Shown piece by piece: positions 1 to 12,352 of a stretch of 64,000 bases of DNA. Position 1 is the first letter of the stretch. Each line of letters begins with the position of its first letter. The translations under genes and the position numbers were made by a program. Source of the stretch: Paramyrothecium sp. XJ0827 (taxonomy: Eukaryota > Ascomycota > Sordariomycetes > Hypocreales > Stachybotryaceae); the NCBI GenBank assembly GCA_020881915.1, contig JAJFPB010000002.1, forward strand, positions 4,723,001 to 4,787,000, read 5' to 3'. The notes under the pieces are model-generated. The model searched no databases. It had not been told where the DNA came from and was given only the letters and a program-made list of their open reading frames with translations.

Positions 1-297
1 TGAGACTGGCCGGACAAGGAAATGTATGTGCACTACCTACCCTAGGTGAGACTAGATCAGACCGTGTGTAAATTTCTGTACAGAAGAAGGTGAGCCCTAT
101 TTCTCAATGACGAGGTCGGCAGGCAACATGAAATTTTCTTAATTCTAGTTTCTTGTTGCCATGAAGTGATTGAATGGTTGTGGCCTGATTGACGCAATAT
201 TTTATGACTGAGAGCCAAAAGAAAAGAAGGATTTTCTCTGGACCTAGGCCCTCCTTACCCGAGACTTTTCTCGGCTATCGACATTTCTATTACTGTT

Positions 298-1033
298 TCC
301 GAGAAAATCAAGACCCTGCTGACCTCTAGATCCCCTCATCCTGCGAGATGTAAGCAGCGCGAACTTACCCAACGGAAAGGTGATTTGCAGCACCTTTTCA
401 GTGGAATTTACCAGATCCATTTGCCGAATTTGCTGGTGCCCTGAAGACTTTTCGACACTGAGTGTTCTGTCGAACCTCGGATTTTTCTTTCTTTTCTTTT
501 TTTCTTGCTCTTTTTCCCTCCCTTTTTTGTTGGCTCTTGTATCATTTGTAGTTTTGTTCGACTTTTCTTGGGGAACCGACACAATCCGCTTGGCTAAATG
601 ATCTTCTCTCCGAGTCCGATTCACTCAACTATTTTTGTTACGTTTTCGGACTTGACCGTCCTTGTCTATCAATACCAAAATTCCTCTCTCATGCTAGATA
701 TTGGTACCGCCAGACACCGGGCTTTCTCTAAGATTAATCTTGTTCCTCCTGGGATGGGACACGTACCGCCTTGACCGGACTCGGACATAACCCGCTCGGA
801 GTCGGATGTCGTGACCTCATACTCGGACATTCGGCCAGTCAAGAGATATGGTAATGCCTGACTTGTCCATGGCAAAGATCACTCTGGCCACAGTCAAATC
901 CTTGATGACAATAATGAAGCCGAACAGCGCGTAATGTTTACCGCTTCATTGGTAGGCCTTATCGCCAATGTCGGCGGCTTCTTATCTGACCGTACGAGAT
1001 AGCATATGATGTACTGTTTTCGCTTAGTCCGAG
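298..1033. promoter_or_regulatory. Upstream region of glucosidase II beta with repeated TCCGAG/CTCGGA hexamer
   Basis: The first 1364 bases hold no convincing gene. By eye the hexamer TCCGAG or its complement CTCGGA occurs at 298, 476, 609, 780, 795, 822 and 1028, far more often than about once per 2 kb expected by chance. A long pyrimidine tract at about 480-545 is typical of fungal promoters. The same hexamer recurs upstream of the neighbouring alpha-subunit gene. A role as a protein-binding site is inference; no known factor is assigned. Confidence 0.35.
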
Positions 1034-1364
1034 CGGCGTCAACTATTTTTTAGCCAAAGCGAGCTCCTTAGTCACATTTTGGAGTGTGAAAAGTGTAGCA
1101 ATGCTTTGTCCGTGCCTTGCGTTGAGGGATGCAGGACATCAGACGGGGCTGAAGAGGGCGTGGGCGGACCTCCTGAATCGGGCGTAGTAAATCGGACATA
1201 GCTAAAGCGCGGCTGGCAACCAGTAAACAGTCCATTCGCTGTATTTCCGCCCCTGCAGTCAGACTTTCGCGGCTAACTTGAGAACCTCATCATCTACTCG
1301 GGCATCTTCCCTGGTTTCTCTTCAGACCATCCTTAGACAACGATCTAAGACTAGTTGTCTACTG

Positions 1365-3257
1365 ATGGAGATGCGTCGAATCCCCAGCCTCTGGCTGCTT
1401 GGGATACTTGCACCTCTCATTCTTCCGGTCCTGGCTGGCGGCTTGCCTAGAGGTGTTGGGCCTGAATGTAAGTTTTGACCGATTGGATCTCCCCCTTACC
1501 CATTTTCGTTGTCTTCCCGTGATTCAGCAAGACCCTGCGGGACTCTTTGATCATTCTACTTGCCTTGTGACGCTGTGTTCAAGGCTGATACTTGTTACGG
1601 AGCTATTACTAATCTGAAAACTCTCTCAGTCGCCAGGTTCTACGCGGATAAGGATGATTTCTCCTGCATCAACCACCCCGAAATCAAGCTTAGTAGGGAC
1701 AAAGTCAACGACAATACTTGCCATTGTCCGGACGGTTCCGACGAGCCTGGCACCACGGCCTGTGCTTATCTCGACATACTTTCCCCCCCGCAGCCCTTTA
1801 ATGGGCCTACGGCTACGACAAACACTACGGACACTTTGCCTGGCTTCTGGTGCGCCAATGAAGGCCATATTGGTTCTTATGTTCCATTCATGCTCCTAAA
1901 CGATGGCCACTGCGACTATGACATCTGTTGCGACGGAAGCGAGGAATACGATCATGTTGGAGGTGTCAAGTGCGAGAATCGGTGTGTCGAGATCAACAAG
2001 GAGCACCGCCTCACTGAGTCCAAGCGAAGAGATGCAATCAAGAAAGCGACCAAGAGATACAAGGCAATGACGGAGGAGTCGAGAGAACTTCGCCACCGCG
2101 TCCAAGCAAAGGTGAACTCTCTCGAAGTAGAATGCAAGAGCCTTCAGACACGCAGGGACGAGTTTGAAAAGAGGCTAGATGAGGCTCGGCGCTCAGAAAA
2201 TGGTAAAAGAGTTAGCGGTAGCCAGTCCAGCCGAAAACTGGACGCCTTGCAGGACTTGGTCAGAACTCGGATGACGGAGCTTCGCGAGACCCTCGAAGCC
2301 GTCGTCGCCCATCGTGAAGGGCTCCAAACGAAAGTCGGGGAACTTGAGGCCATACTAAGCCGCTTCCAGAATGAGTACAACCCCAACTTCAACGATGAAG
2401 TTGTCAAACGCGCTGCGAGGAGCTGGGAGGATTACGCTGCTAAGCTTGCCAACGAAGCCTCGGCCAACGACTTGGAGACCAACATTAGAAACGCACTCGC
2501 TGTGGATTCTGGAACGTTGGATATAAACTGGGAGGAATTTGAACAATCCGGACCCTGTAGGTATCTCTTCTGAGCACACGATGTTACTTGCCACTGATCG
2601 TTCCCAGTCTCTACTTTCGAGACCGATCTTCCGACCACTGCCAGTGGCTTTCTTCAGAAGACGATTAATTCCTTTCATACCTGGATGGCTAGTCTGAGAT
2701 TTGTTGCGGATGAAAACAAACTGGGTACGGGATCTCGTTTCGTGATAGCTGCCCGCGAGCCCCTCGAATCCGCCGACAGAGACCTCGAAGACAAGAAGCG
2801 ACAACTCGAGACCGAACAGAAAGAACTATACAAGGATTACGGTGAAAATGATGTCTTCCGGGGACTGAAAAATGGTTGCGTTGCCGCCGAGTTTGGCGAG
2901 TACGAGTATGAACTCTGTTGGATGGATACGACAAAACAAAAGCCTAGGAAAGGGGGCGCTGCTACTAACATGGGGAAGTTTGTGCGTATTGATACGGAGG
3001 TGGCGGATGACGATGAGCGCTCCGATGGCAAGAGTCTCGGCAAAGGCCCTCGCATGGTCCTTCGTTACGAGCACGGGCAGGCTTGTTGGAATGGTCCACA
3101 GAGGCGCACCGATGTCTGGCTTGCTTGCAGCGAGAATGAAGAGCTGTGGAAGGTTTTGGAGTGGGAGAAGTGCGTCTACAAGATGGAGGTGGGCACTCCC
3201 GCGGCCTGCGGCGATATGCTGGAAATGCCCCAATTTGGAATAAAGGATGAGCTGTGA
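1365..3257 (+). CDS. gtb1: Glucosidase II beta subunit (PRKCSH-like), ER
   Basis: This is the non-catalytic subunit of ER glucosidase II, which holds the alpha subunit in the ER and presents mannose-bearing N-glycans for removal of the two inner glucoses. Exons are 1365-1467, 1630-2556 and 2608-3257, giving 559 aa. The protein has a hydrophobic signal peptide (about 1-25), the conserved PEFARFY start of the mature protein, a cysteine-rich LDLa-like segment with CHCPDGSDEPGT, a charged coiled coil (about 160-300), and a C-terminal MRH domain (about 428-545) with paired cysteines and the WEKCVYKME motif. It ends in KDEL, an ER retrieval signal. The ATG at 1371 is an alternative start that drops two residues. 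The catalytic partner gene follows 700 bp downstream on the same strand. Assignment is secure; exon joins are inferred from phase and conserved residues. Confidence 0.95.
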
Positions 3258-3586
3258 TGATCCGACGAAACAACTGTAGAATAAAGAAGTCAAGGGTAGG
3301 AGTACGAGTGTATAAAGAAAGAGCCAATTCAAGCTAGCTTGGTGTGGAGGAAGGACTGTTCCGCCACACCTACTGTCTCGATGTATAGATGTGTTTTGTT
3401 AACCACAACCATTCCGTGTGTTGTTCTTTCCGCTGGCAACGAGTGGCGGCCCAACATGTCACGGTAGGAGGACGCGAAGCTACACAAACTAGCCTCAGAT
3501 TCTCCGTTCTTTCACAATCGGACCAAACGGGGTCATCAAACTCGGCATTGTAGGCTGTCCTCGATCCATTTAAATTGATGAAGGAC

Positions 3587-3706
3587 TCCGAGATCTCTTA
3601 AGCCGCCTAGCCTCTACGATTTAGTTCAGCCACGGGCCACGAAAAAAATCGGACTTAAGGACCGCGTCGTGTCTCACATGTGCTCCGAGAACAAAACTTC
3701 TCCGAG
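3587..3706. promoter_or_regulatory. TCCGAG motif cluster between the two glucosidase II genes
   Basis: The 700-bp gap 3258-3957 has no gene. It carries TCCGAG at 3587, 3684 and 3701, the same hexamer that is over-represented upstream of the beta-subunit gene, and then the alpha-subunit start. This could be a shared control site, but that is inference from motif counting by eye. Confidence 0.3.
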
Positions 3707-3957
3707 TGGCTACGGCCCCCCCCTGACACGGTTCGAACACGTTGTTTTTACATTGTAAATTGTACGCTAGTCTCAAGTCGGTGCCACCGATTGGACAAGA
3801 TTCTCAACAGGGGCAGTCCGCTCAGGCTAGTCGACGAAACTGGTCGGAAAACGGGCTCTACTTTTGCTCCCTATTCATGTCCTGGTCGCATGCGTCCCTA
3901 TTTTCTCCTTCGCGATCCCACAAACAAGAGGTGCAACCAACAAAAATCTCCTCGACC

Positions 3958-6955
3958 ATGCGACCTTTGTGCGGATCGTCCAACAAGTGGACGGCCGTCC
4001 TCGTCGTTCTGACGATGATGGGCTGTGCCATTCAACCCGTAGGTAGGTAGTTCTTGATGATTTTACGTTTCACCTTGCCTCTTGTCGAGCTATTTTACAG
4101 GAAATCGTGGCAGAGGCTTATAGGATTGAATCGCAGCATCGGTCAAGGAGCATGACTTCAAAAAGTGCCATCAGTCCGGCTTCTGTAAGCGCAACCGCGA
4201 GTTTGCCGATAGGGCCGATTCCGAGGCCGCCAACTGGGTTTCGCCCTACAGCATCATACCCGATTCTACATCCCTCAGCGATGGCCAGCTTCGAGCTGTG
4301 GTGGTCAAAAGCATTGAAGACGCCCAGGAGCCGGCACGCTTTCCCATAAGCGTCGCTTTCTTTGAGTCTAGCACTGCCCGCGTCAGCATCGACGAAGAAC
4401 GACGCCGAAACGGCGACATCAAGCTGCGTCACGACAGCCCCATCCGCAAGGAACGCTACAATGAGGCAGAAAAGCATGTCATTATCGGCGGTCTTGATTT
4501 CGCCAAAAACGTTGAAATCATTTCCCAGGACACGAATCAGGTTACTGTCCAATACGGCCCTGGGTCAAAGTTCGAGGCTGTTATCAAGTTTTCCCCCTTT
4601 AGTATTGATTTCAAACGGGATGGAGATTCGCACATCAGACTTAACGACCGCGGCATGTTTAACATGGAGCATTGGCGCTCCAAGCCCAACGAGCCTGTCG
4701 GCGAGAGCAAGCAGAACCACGAACGCACGGAGAACGAGAGCACATGGTGGGAGGAAACCTTTGGCGGCAGCACCGACTCCAAACCCCGCGGCCCAGAAAG
4801 TGTGGCCATTGATGTATCCTTCGTCGGGTACGAGCATGTATATGGTATCCCGGAGCACACCGGCCCTCTATCCTTGAGGGAGACTCGTGGCGGTGGCAAC
4901 GACAGGTACACGGAGCCGTATAGGCTTTACAACACTGACGTGTTCGAGTACGCGCTCGATAGTCCGATGACTTTATACGGATCCATCCCATTCATGAAGG
5001 CACATCGGAAGGACTCTACTGTCGCCATTCTCTGGCTCAACACCGCCGAGACTTGGATCGACATAACCAAGGAAAAGAGCTCTTTCCACGCAACATCACT
5101 TGACAGTGACTCCAAAGCCGACACTCGAACCCACTGGATGTCCGAAGCAGGTATCTTCGACGTCTTCATATTCCTAGGTCCTCTTCCAGAGGATATCTCC
5201 AAGCAATATGCGCAGCTGACCGGCAGTACCGCTATGCCCCAGGAGTTCTCGCTTGGCTACCACCAGTGTCGGTGGAACTACATCTCCGATGACGATGTGA
5301 AGAGCGTCGACCGTAGTTTCGATAGGTCCAAGATTCCTTACGATGTTATATGGCTCGACATCGAATACCCTGTTGGTAAAAAGTGGTTTACTTGGGATGC
5401 GGACAAGTTCATGGACCCGATCTCGATGGGTCAAGCTTTGGACCAACACGGCAGATACCTTGTGGCCATTATTGACCCTCACATCAAGAACGAGCGTGGC
5501 TACGGAATCCACGAACAGGTCACCTCCAAAGATCTTGTCATCCTCAACAAGCAGAGTAAGCCGTTCGAAGGTCATTGCTGGCCTGGTGCGTCTCATTGGG
5601 TCGACTGTTTCAACCCAAAGGCAGTCGAATGGTGGAAGGGGCTCTACAAGTACGACATCTTCAAGGGCACCATGCCAAACACATTCATATGGAATGATAT
5701 GAATGAGCCCTCTGTTTTCGATGGCCCCGAAGTCACAATGCCAAAAGATAGCATCCACCACGGAGGCTGGGAGCACCGCGATATCCACAACCTTTACGGC
5801 ATGACGATCCACAATGCCACATACCAGGCTCTCCTCAGTCGAAAAGACGGTGAGCTCCGAAGACCTTTCGTCCTGACGCGCTCATTCTACGCTGGCTCCC
5901 AGCGCCTCGGCGCTTCATGGACAGGCGATAATGAGGCTTCCTGGGGCCACCTAGCTGCCAGTACTCCCATGATGCTGAGCCAAGGCATTGCTGGGTTCCC
6001 ATTCACGGGAGCTGATATCGGGGGCTACTTTGGAAATCCCGAGCCTGACTTGATGGCCCGATGGTATCAGGCCGGCGCTTTCCACCCTTTCTTCCGTGGC
6101 CATGCCCACATCGATGCCCGCCGACGTGAGCCTTACTTACTTGCAGAGCCGTTCCGAAGCATCATGACTGTCGCTATCCGTCTTCGATATACACTAATGC
6201 CTACATGGTATACCGCGTTTTTCCATGCGCACAGGGATGGCAGTCCAATAATCCGTCCCATGTTCTGGACTCACCCCGGAGAAGAAACAGGCTTCGCAAT
6301 CGACGACCAATTTTTTGTTGGTTCGGCCGGGCTACTCCATAAGCCCGTAGTGGAGAAGGACAAGGAATCCATCGACATTTATATTCCGGACGATGAGGTC
6401 TACTATGACTATTTTACCTATGACAAGCTTGCCACTGGACGGGGTCAGTACTTGACCAAAGGCGTTGCTCTCAACCAAATCGCGCTTCTTATGCGGGGTG
6501 GTCACATTTTCCCCCGTCGTGACCGTCCCCGCCGTTCATCAAAGCTCATGCGCTTCGACGATTATACCCTGGTTGTCAGCATCAGCAAGGCTGGCAAGGC
6601 TGAAGGCGAGCTTTACGTGGATGATGGGGACTCTTTTGACTATGAAAAGGGCCAATATATTCACCGCAAATTTTATCTTGCTGACGGCACACTCTCATCC
6701 TCTGATGCGGATGGCCGTGATATGAAGTCTTATCCAGCTGGCTCCTGGCTTGAATCTATGGAAAATGTCCGCATCGACAGGATAATCATCGTTGGAATGA
6801 TGGAAACTCCTGCTGGAGATGCCACAATTGAGTCAGGTGGAAGAACATGGAGGGTGCCTATTCAGTACTCGAGAAGTAAGAATGGTACTCCTTTCGCTGT
6901 AGCGGGTAGGGTTGATGCTCGTATTGGAGACGATTGGAGTATGAAGTTTACCTAG
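3958..6955 (+). CDS. gls2: Glucosidase II alpha subunit, GH31 alpha-glucosidase, ER
   Basis: This is the catalytic subunit of ER glucosidase II (yeast Rot2, animal GANAB). It trims alpha-1,3-linked glucose from N-glycans in the calnexin folding cycle. Exon 1 (3958-4042) encodes a signal peptide. A 94-nt intron (4043-4136) precedes exon 2 (4137-6955), giving 967 aa. The acceptor at 4100 has a better pyrimidine tract but leads at once to an in-frame TAG, so 4136 is preferred; it restores the family start VKEHDFKKCHQSGFCKR. The GH31 nucleophile motif WNDMNEPS places Asp549, and TGDN places the acid/base Asp626. The length is normal for the family. The beta subunit is encoded immediately upstream in the same direction. 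Confidence 0.96.
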
Positions 6956-7227
6956 GATTTACATAGCTGATACACTCGTTTGCGTTGCTGCCAAAACGGC
7001 AAAGGTGAATCAAAACATTTATCATCGTTTCATAGTTGGCTCTGGCCCTGGCTCCAATTCACACCAAAGCATCTTCCACTGTTTATGAACTTTATCGCAA
7101 TAGCGACTGATTTGCATTGGATGTGGAAGCGTAAATGCATAATAAACTTGTCTGTCTCCACAGCGCCTCAATATTTCGCTTCATTAGAGCTAGGTCAAAG
7201 ACAGGTCACCACTCCCCTACTGGCTTA

Positions 7228-9395
7228 TTACTCTATTTCAACAAAATCTATGCTCCATCCCCGCTTACCTTTGGAGTAAATCTCTACATGAAAACTGTCC
7301 GACTCGCCCGCTGTACCATCTGGCATGGGATCCGCTCTATCCTCCTCCAGATCAACCATGCGAGTTTTTATAAGGGTCCGACCTGGCCGTGAGCCTTGCT
7401 GGCTGTATTCCTCGTCTAGGTAGGCAAGCAGTCGTTGCACGCGGCCTACGTTCCAGATGCCCTCCCGGTATTTAGGCAGTCGCGCGATCCATCCTCGGAT
7501 CCACTCCGCCCTCGTGGTATCCGCCATATGGTACGCGTTCATCAGTGCTGGGAGCATGCCGTGTCCGTATGCGTTGACAATTTTACAAAGAGAGTATGGC
7601 ACCCCTGCTGCAAGCCGGCAGACGCTGTGCAGCATAACAGCAGACTCGCCGGAGGCCAGTTTTCTATCTGTACCGGGTGGATACATGGAGTCGAGACGGA
7701 GGAGGGATACAAGATAGTGGGCGTAGTTTGTAGCTGCCCTCACCGGCTCTACGGACGGCAGGATTGTGAACGGCGCTACTTCAAATGGGGTGCCGCAGGC
7801 ACCATCTCCATCTTCGGCCAGTGGCTCATTGTCGAACCAAGGGACCTCTGTGGCATCTAAACTATCTCGCCATTCTTTGAGTTCCAATTTCAGGGCTTCG
7901 ACCCGCGCCTCCCACTGGCTATCGAGGCGGGGATTTGACCGCCACTCCTCTTCTAACTGATTGACGCGGGGCATGATGAAGAGAAGACGGTCGTAAGGCA
8001 AGCTGGAGCTCTTGAGCAACTGAAGGAGAGAGTCCGAAACCTCTGATGACGTGACACGTTTTTGCACGGAATGCGTACGATCGTAAATGTCCAAAAGCGC
8101 GGCGATTCGGGAGAAAGATCGAATTAACGACTCCCCAATGTCCGATGCGAGCACAAGATTCAGATGCGACGAGAGAAAATCGACAGCAGCACGGCTGTGT
8201 ATATACCACAGCCTCATCTGTCCACGCTGCAGTTCAAAATAGGCAAGAAACAAGACTGTGCTCAGCCAAGATACTGCTTTTTCCCGTCGTTGAGGATCAT
8301 GTAAACTCGCTGGGGTGCTCGGCCCAGCACCGTCATCTTCCACCTGAATCTTCCCGATGGCGCCGAGTGCAATCACAAAGTGCTCCAGTGCATGTATATG
8401 TGCCTGATTGCGAAGGGACGTGGGCGCCTCGGACTGCGATATCTTGAGCGCCGAGAGAGCAAGGGCCGCATGGTAGAAGGAACCGTCCAGGTAGTGAGCA
8501 TCAAGAATGTTGGTCAAGTACAAGACGGAGAGAAGCCCATAGGGCGATGTGTCTCGCAGGTGATGGTAGTATAGCATGTCCTCGGGGAACTTGCTACAAT
8601 CCATCAGGCCTTGGGGAACCAACGGAGCCACTTTGATACCATGGTGGAAGACATGCACCCACGCGCCTTCCCTGGTCTCAGTATCTTTGATAGTTGAGGG
8701 AGTCAGAGTATTCCATGCACTGGTATCCTGATCCGTTTGTTCGACAGCCTGTGCGACTGGGGTTGTGATGCCACAAGAAATCCCTTGGTCTCCAAGCAAT
8801 GAAGCAGCGGGGCCAGGACTAAGAACGTCAAGGGAGCCGGCAGCCCAATCAGGTTGGACTGTGGACCCCGATATCAAAGCCAAAGAAGTTGCAGCCTCGA
8901 AAACACTACTAGGCTGGCGGATTGGGGCTGGCGGTTGATTGTCTTTAAATGGTGAACTAACGACCTCCGTAAACTGCTCCAATAACGGTATCTGGTGCTC
9001 AGATGAAGCCGCCGGTTCTTCCACAGGAGTAGTGACGTGTGCCTCGACCTCTTCATCTGCATCTTTATCTTTATCTTCATGCGTCTTTGTGCGCCGGGTC
9101 CGTCGCGCCTGAGGAGGCTTTGGGCTAAAGAGCGTTGTCTGGTCTTTGAAGACGAGGCGTTGTGGATAACCACCACAAGGGAGACTCAGCCGGACGCACT
9201 AGGGTACGCAAGTGGAGTCAATACATTTTGCGTCCCATTGGGCGCCCGAGCTGCGTTACGAGGATAATTAGGTTGACTCACGTTGTTGCACTCTGGCTTG
9301 CCTTCGTCGCACTTCAATCGGCGTGCGCGACAGGTCACGCAGCCTGTGCGATTGCGCGACTTTACATTGCGTCTGCGAATGACACGTTCAGACAT
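7228..9395 (-). CDS. Zn2Cys6 transcription factor with fungal-specific TF domain
   Basis: Two exons (9395-9282 and 9198-7228) encode 694 aa. The intron of 83 nt splits the zinc cluster: exon 1 ends after CDEGKPECNN and exon 2 restarts with CVRLSLPCGGYP. Together they give the C-x2-C-x6-C-x6-C-x2-C-x6-C binuclear cluster at residues 19-46. A basic, Glu/Asp-rich linker follows. The large C-terminal part looks like the fungal transcription factor domain of the PF11951 class, with hydrophobic helices such as DRLLFIMPRVNQLEEEW. It lies downstream of, and in the same direction as, an MFS transporter gene, so it may control that gene; this is inference. Target genes cannot be read from the sequence. 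Confidence 0.88.
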
Positions 9396-9881
9396 TGCCA
9401 AGCATGATTATATCAAGCCAAACCAGAGCATAGGAACGATGGGCGAATTCGGTCGTTGACGTTCGCGTAGTTGATGACCGGGAGGATGTAGGAGTAGAGT
9501 TGGTTGGCGTCATGGTCGTAACGGATTGCCGCATCTGGTAAGGCAGAACGAGTGGAGATATCGGAGCTCGTTAGTCCACATCCTTGTTAAAAGGGATCAA
9601 CCAGATTGGACAACTGATGTGGGGACGATGGAAGACTAGGCAAGTTAAGGACAAGAATGAGTTTTCCACCTGCGGATTCGGCCCATAACTTGCGTCATGC
9701 CAATCACATCATTCATCCAGTCTCGCCCACAACAAAGAGCCAGTACTTGGATTCTTTCGTTATATGGTGCAAGGTGGTGATACCAAGTTCTACTTTCTCT
9801 TGTTCTTGACGAGAATTCTTAACTTGAAATTTCAATCTAGGTAAACATTTACTCTGCTACCTGATTTTATGGACCACGGGT
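9396..9881. other. Intergenic gap, no gene seen
   Basis: The 486 bases separate the regulator start from the transporter stop. No credible coding region, RNA gene or repeat was seen. Confidence 0.5.
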
Positions 9882-11492
9882 CTACGCGATTGCTGTAGTA
9901 GGCTCTAGTTCAATTTCCGCCTTCAGCTTCTGATAGAATGCACTTCGTTCTCGGATCACATCTCCATACCGAATGAAGATGAACGGGATCGGGCACATAA
10001 GCAAGCTCACGAAGCCAATTATGCTTGTGGCCCACCCAACGCCAAGTGCGTCGTACATTGGTGCCGTCGCCAACGGCAGGCTGGCTCCTATGAGGTTTCG
10101 GAATGAAGCACTGGCAGCCATAGCCGAAGCAGAGAAAACCCCATACGAGTCGCCTAGGTAATTGGTGAGCGCAATGGATATGAGCAGGTTGGCGGCTCCG
10201 AACGGGACCCCGGCCAAACAGGGCACCACCCACGAGATGCTTGGTCGGGCCGTCCAGCCGAACCAAAACATCGAGACCACGAACAACGGACCGCCCGCAC
10301 AGGCAAGGGGAAGCCTGCTGTACTCTTTTTTGAGTGCCCAAACCTTTCCAGCTTTTACCGACTTCTTCCAATATGAATCCCATAGCAGGAACATGAGAAG
10401 ACCGAGGCAAATTCCTCCTGCAATAGGAAGGTACATGAACCCCATGGTTCTGTTAGACATTTTATAGATGCCCCTGAACACAATAGGATATGTCTGGAAG
10501 AACATGAAGTAGACGCCGTACGCCAGCGCCATGTATATGCTTGCGGCAGTCACAATGAGCTCTGTGAATAGCATGCGCAGGGGCCGGACGAGGACGACGC
10601 CCATCAAACTACGCCAGTCTCTTTCTTCCAATTCGATGGCCGCGTAAGTTTGCAAATTCCCATGTCCAGTCTTTTTTGCAGCTTTCCGTATGCCTTTCGC
10701 CCGCCCTGCGAGGATAGTCGGGCCATAGGTCTCGGGCAGCATCGCCAAGGGAATCCACGTGGCGCCCGCAAGGATGAGGCCTACCCAAAATGTCCAACGC
10801 CAGCCAAATTGTGAGACGTGGCTGGATATCGTCGGGGCGACGAGCGGTGCGCAAATGTTGGCTGCGAGGAAGTAGGTTAGGACCCTTCCTCGCAGAGTAG
10901 GATCGCTATAGATATCCGCCATTATGCCGCCACCAATGGCCAGAGGAGCACTGGCAAAGATGCCGGTCAACAACCTGAAAACCAGCATCGATGCCCAATT
11001 TGGTGCCAAGGCACAGCCCAGGGTGAAAGCTGTGTACCCGACAAAAGAGGCCTGAATGACGTATTTCCGGCCGAGAAGCTCAGACAATGGCCCAAAGAGC
11101 AGCGGACCAAATATGTAGCCAACGAGGAAAAGCGAGATGGGAAGGGCCAGCTCGGGGTTGCCCCCCGTGTTGTCGATGCCGAACTCGGAGGTCATGGGCG
11201 ACATTGCATTAGCTGGGAGGGACGATGCAAGTGTGCTGTTGAAGAGTGTGACGGTGGCAGTCATCACGATGAAAAACTTTTTGCCCTGAAGTAGAAGGAG
11301 TCAGCAACGAGGCATGGTAGACTAGTTGGGTGGAAGTTCTACCTTCGACCAGTTGTACGGGTTCCCCGCATCATTGCTGGCGAATGTCAAGACAGTTCTT
11401 TGCGATGCACTCGAGGGATGCGTAGATGACTCGATGTCATCTTCCTTTCCCACAGCTGGTACGTAGACCGATACTTCCTTCTCGACAGTCAT
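9882..11492 (-). CDS. MFS transporter, DHA1 drug:H+ antiporter type
   Basis: This is a polytopic plasma-membrane transporter. Exon 1 (11492-11343) encodes a 50-residue cytosolic tail ending in NPYNWSK, the usual entry into fungal DHA1 transporters. After a 57-nt intron, exon 2 (11285-9882) completes 517 aa. The motif GPLSELLGRKYV is the loop 2-3 signature of the major facilitator superfamily. About twelve hydrophobic helices can be seen, with a long central loop after helix 6 (KKTGHGNLQTYAAIELEERDW). Relatives export drugs, polyamines or fungal toxins; the substrate cannot be told. The start ATG is chosen because the frame begins there and the tail fits the family. A Zn2Cys6 regulator lies just downstream on the same strand. 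Confidence 0.88.
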
Positions 11493-12352
11493 GTTGAACC
11501 ACAGGGCGGAACGTTCAGTGGCGTGAGCGTGAAATTGTGTTGTCCAACAGTAACCGAGAAAAGCTGGGAAAGCTGGGCAAGGCCAGCTAAATGAGTGAAG
11601 AGCCTGTAACTGTGACTGGGTCACATATTTAAACGAAACGTAAGACCGGCGGGGGCTGCATCATGGCGTTCAGGGATTCTGGAGAACTATCATTGAGGAT
11701 AATTACAAGTGCGCTTCGAGAATATGGAGGCGAGAACTGGGTTGCGGCGCATGCTCGTAAAAAATTGCCTGTTGCGGAGTTGTGCGAAGGCGACGATGTG
11801 GGGCTGACTATCACCCCCAACCACAACGGCCTCGCATTAACCATCAAGTAGTAATTCCTCGAATCGATTTGCCCCCCTGTACTATGACTGCAGCAATGTT
11901 TACTTGGCACAAGGAAGGAGTAAAAAACCCCTGATCTAGACACATGCGCATGGATTCTGCAAGGATTTAGGTGGCATGATATTTTCCACTCTGATCCTGG
12001 TTCAGGCAGTTCGCAAACTCGCAGAAGGCAGTATTATGCATTGCCTATGAGCTGGTATCTCGACACTCGGACTAAACAGACTGCACTACGCAAGGAGTCT
12101 CATGAGGTGGTGAGGCGCTTTCATTGAACTTTTGGCTCTTGACCTTAGAGTGCAGCTCGTAATTGTTGCCTCTGCCCACTATTGAAAACAAAGCTGACGT
12201 CGTTTGAGAATACTTAGATTGTCATCCCCTGATCCCCTCCCTAAAACTTAAATTTGTCTAGCCAACTGACTAACAAGGCAGGGATCCACTGCGTTCTCCC
12301 ATTTGATCCGCCTCCAGTTGATTAGAGGCCGCCTGGTCTGTGAGAAACCCAC
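11493..12352. other. Intergenic region, no gene seen
   Basis: About 860 bases lie between the transporter start and the amidase stop. Short open frames exist on both strands but none has recognisable motifs or splice-supported extension. Confidence 0.45.

Noticed and set aside
244..624. 126-codon minus-strand open frame rich in Lys/Arg and Glu
   Set aside because: Its basic run is the complement of a promoter pyrimidine tract; no family motif and no splice-supported extension.
4101..4349. Exon of the GH31 gene starting at the acceptor at 4100
   Set aside because: It leads to an in-frame TAG at 4121 in the GH31 frame; the acceptor at 4136 gives the conserved VKEHDFKKC start.
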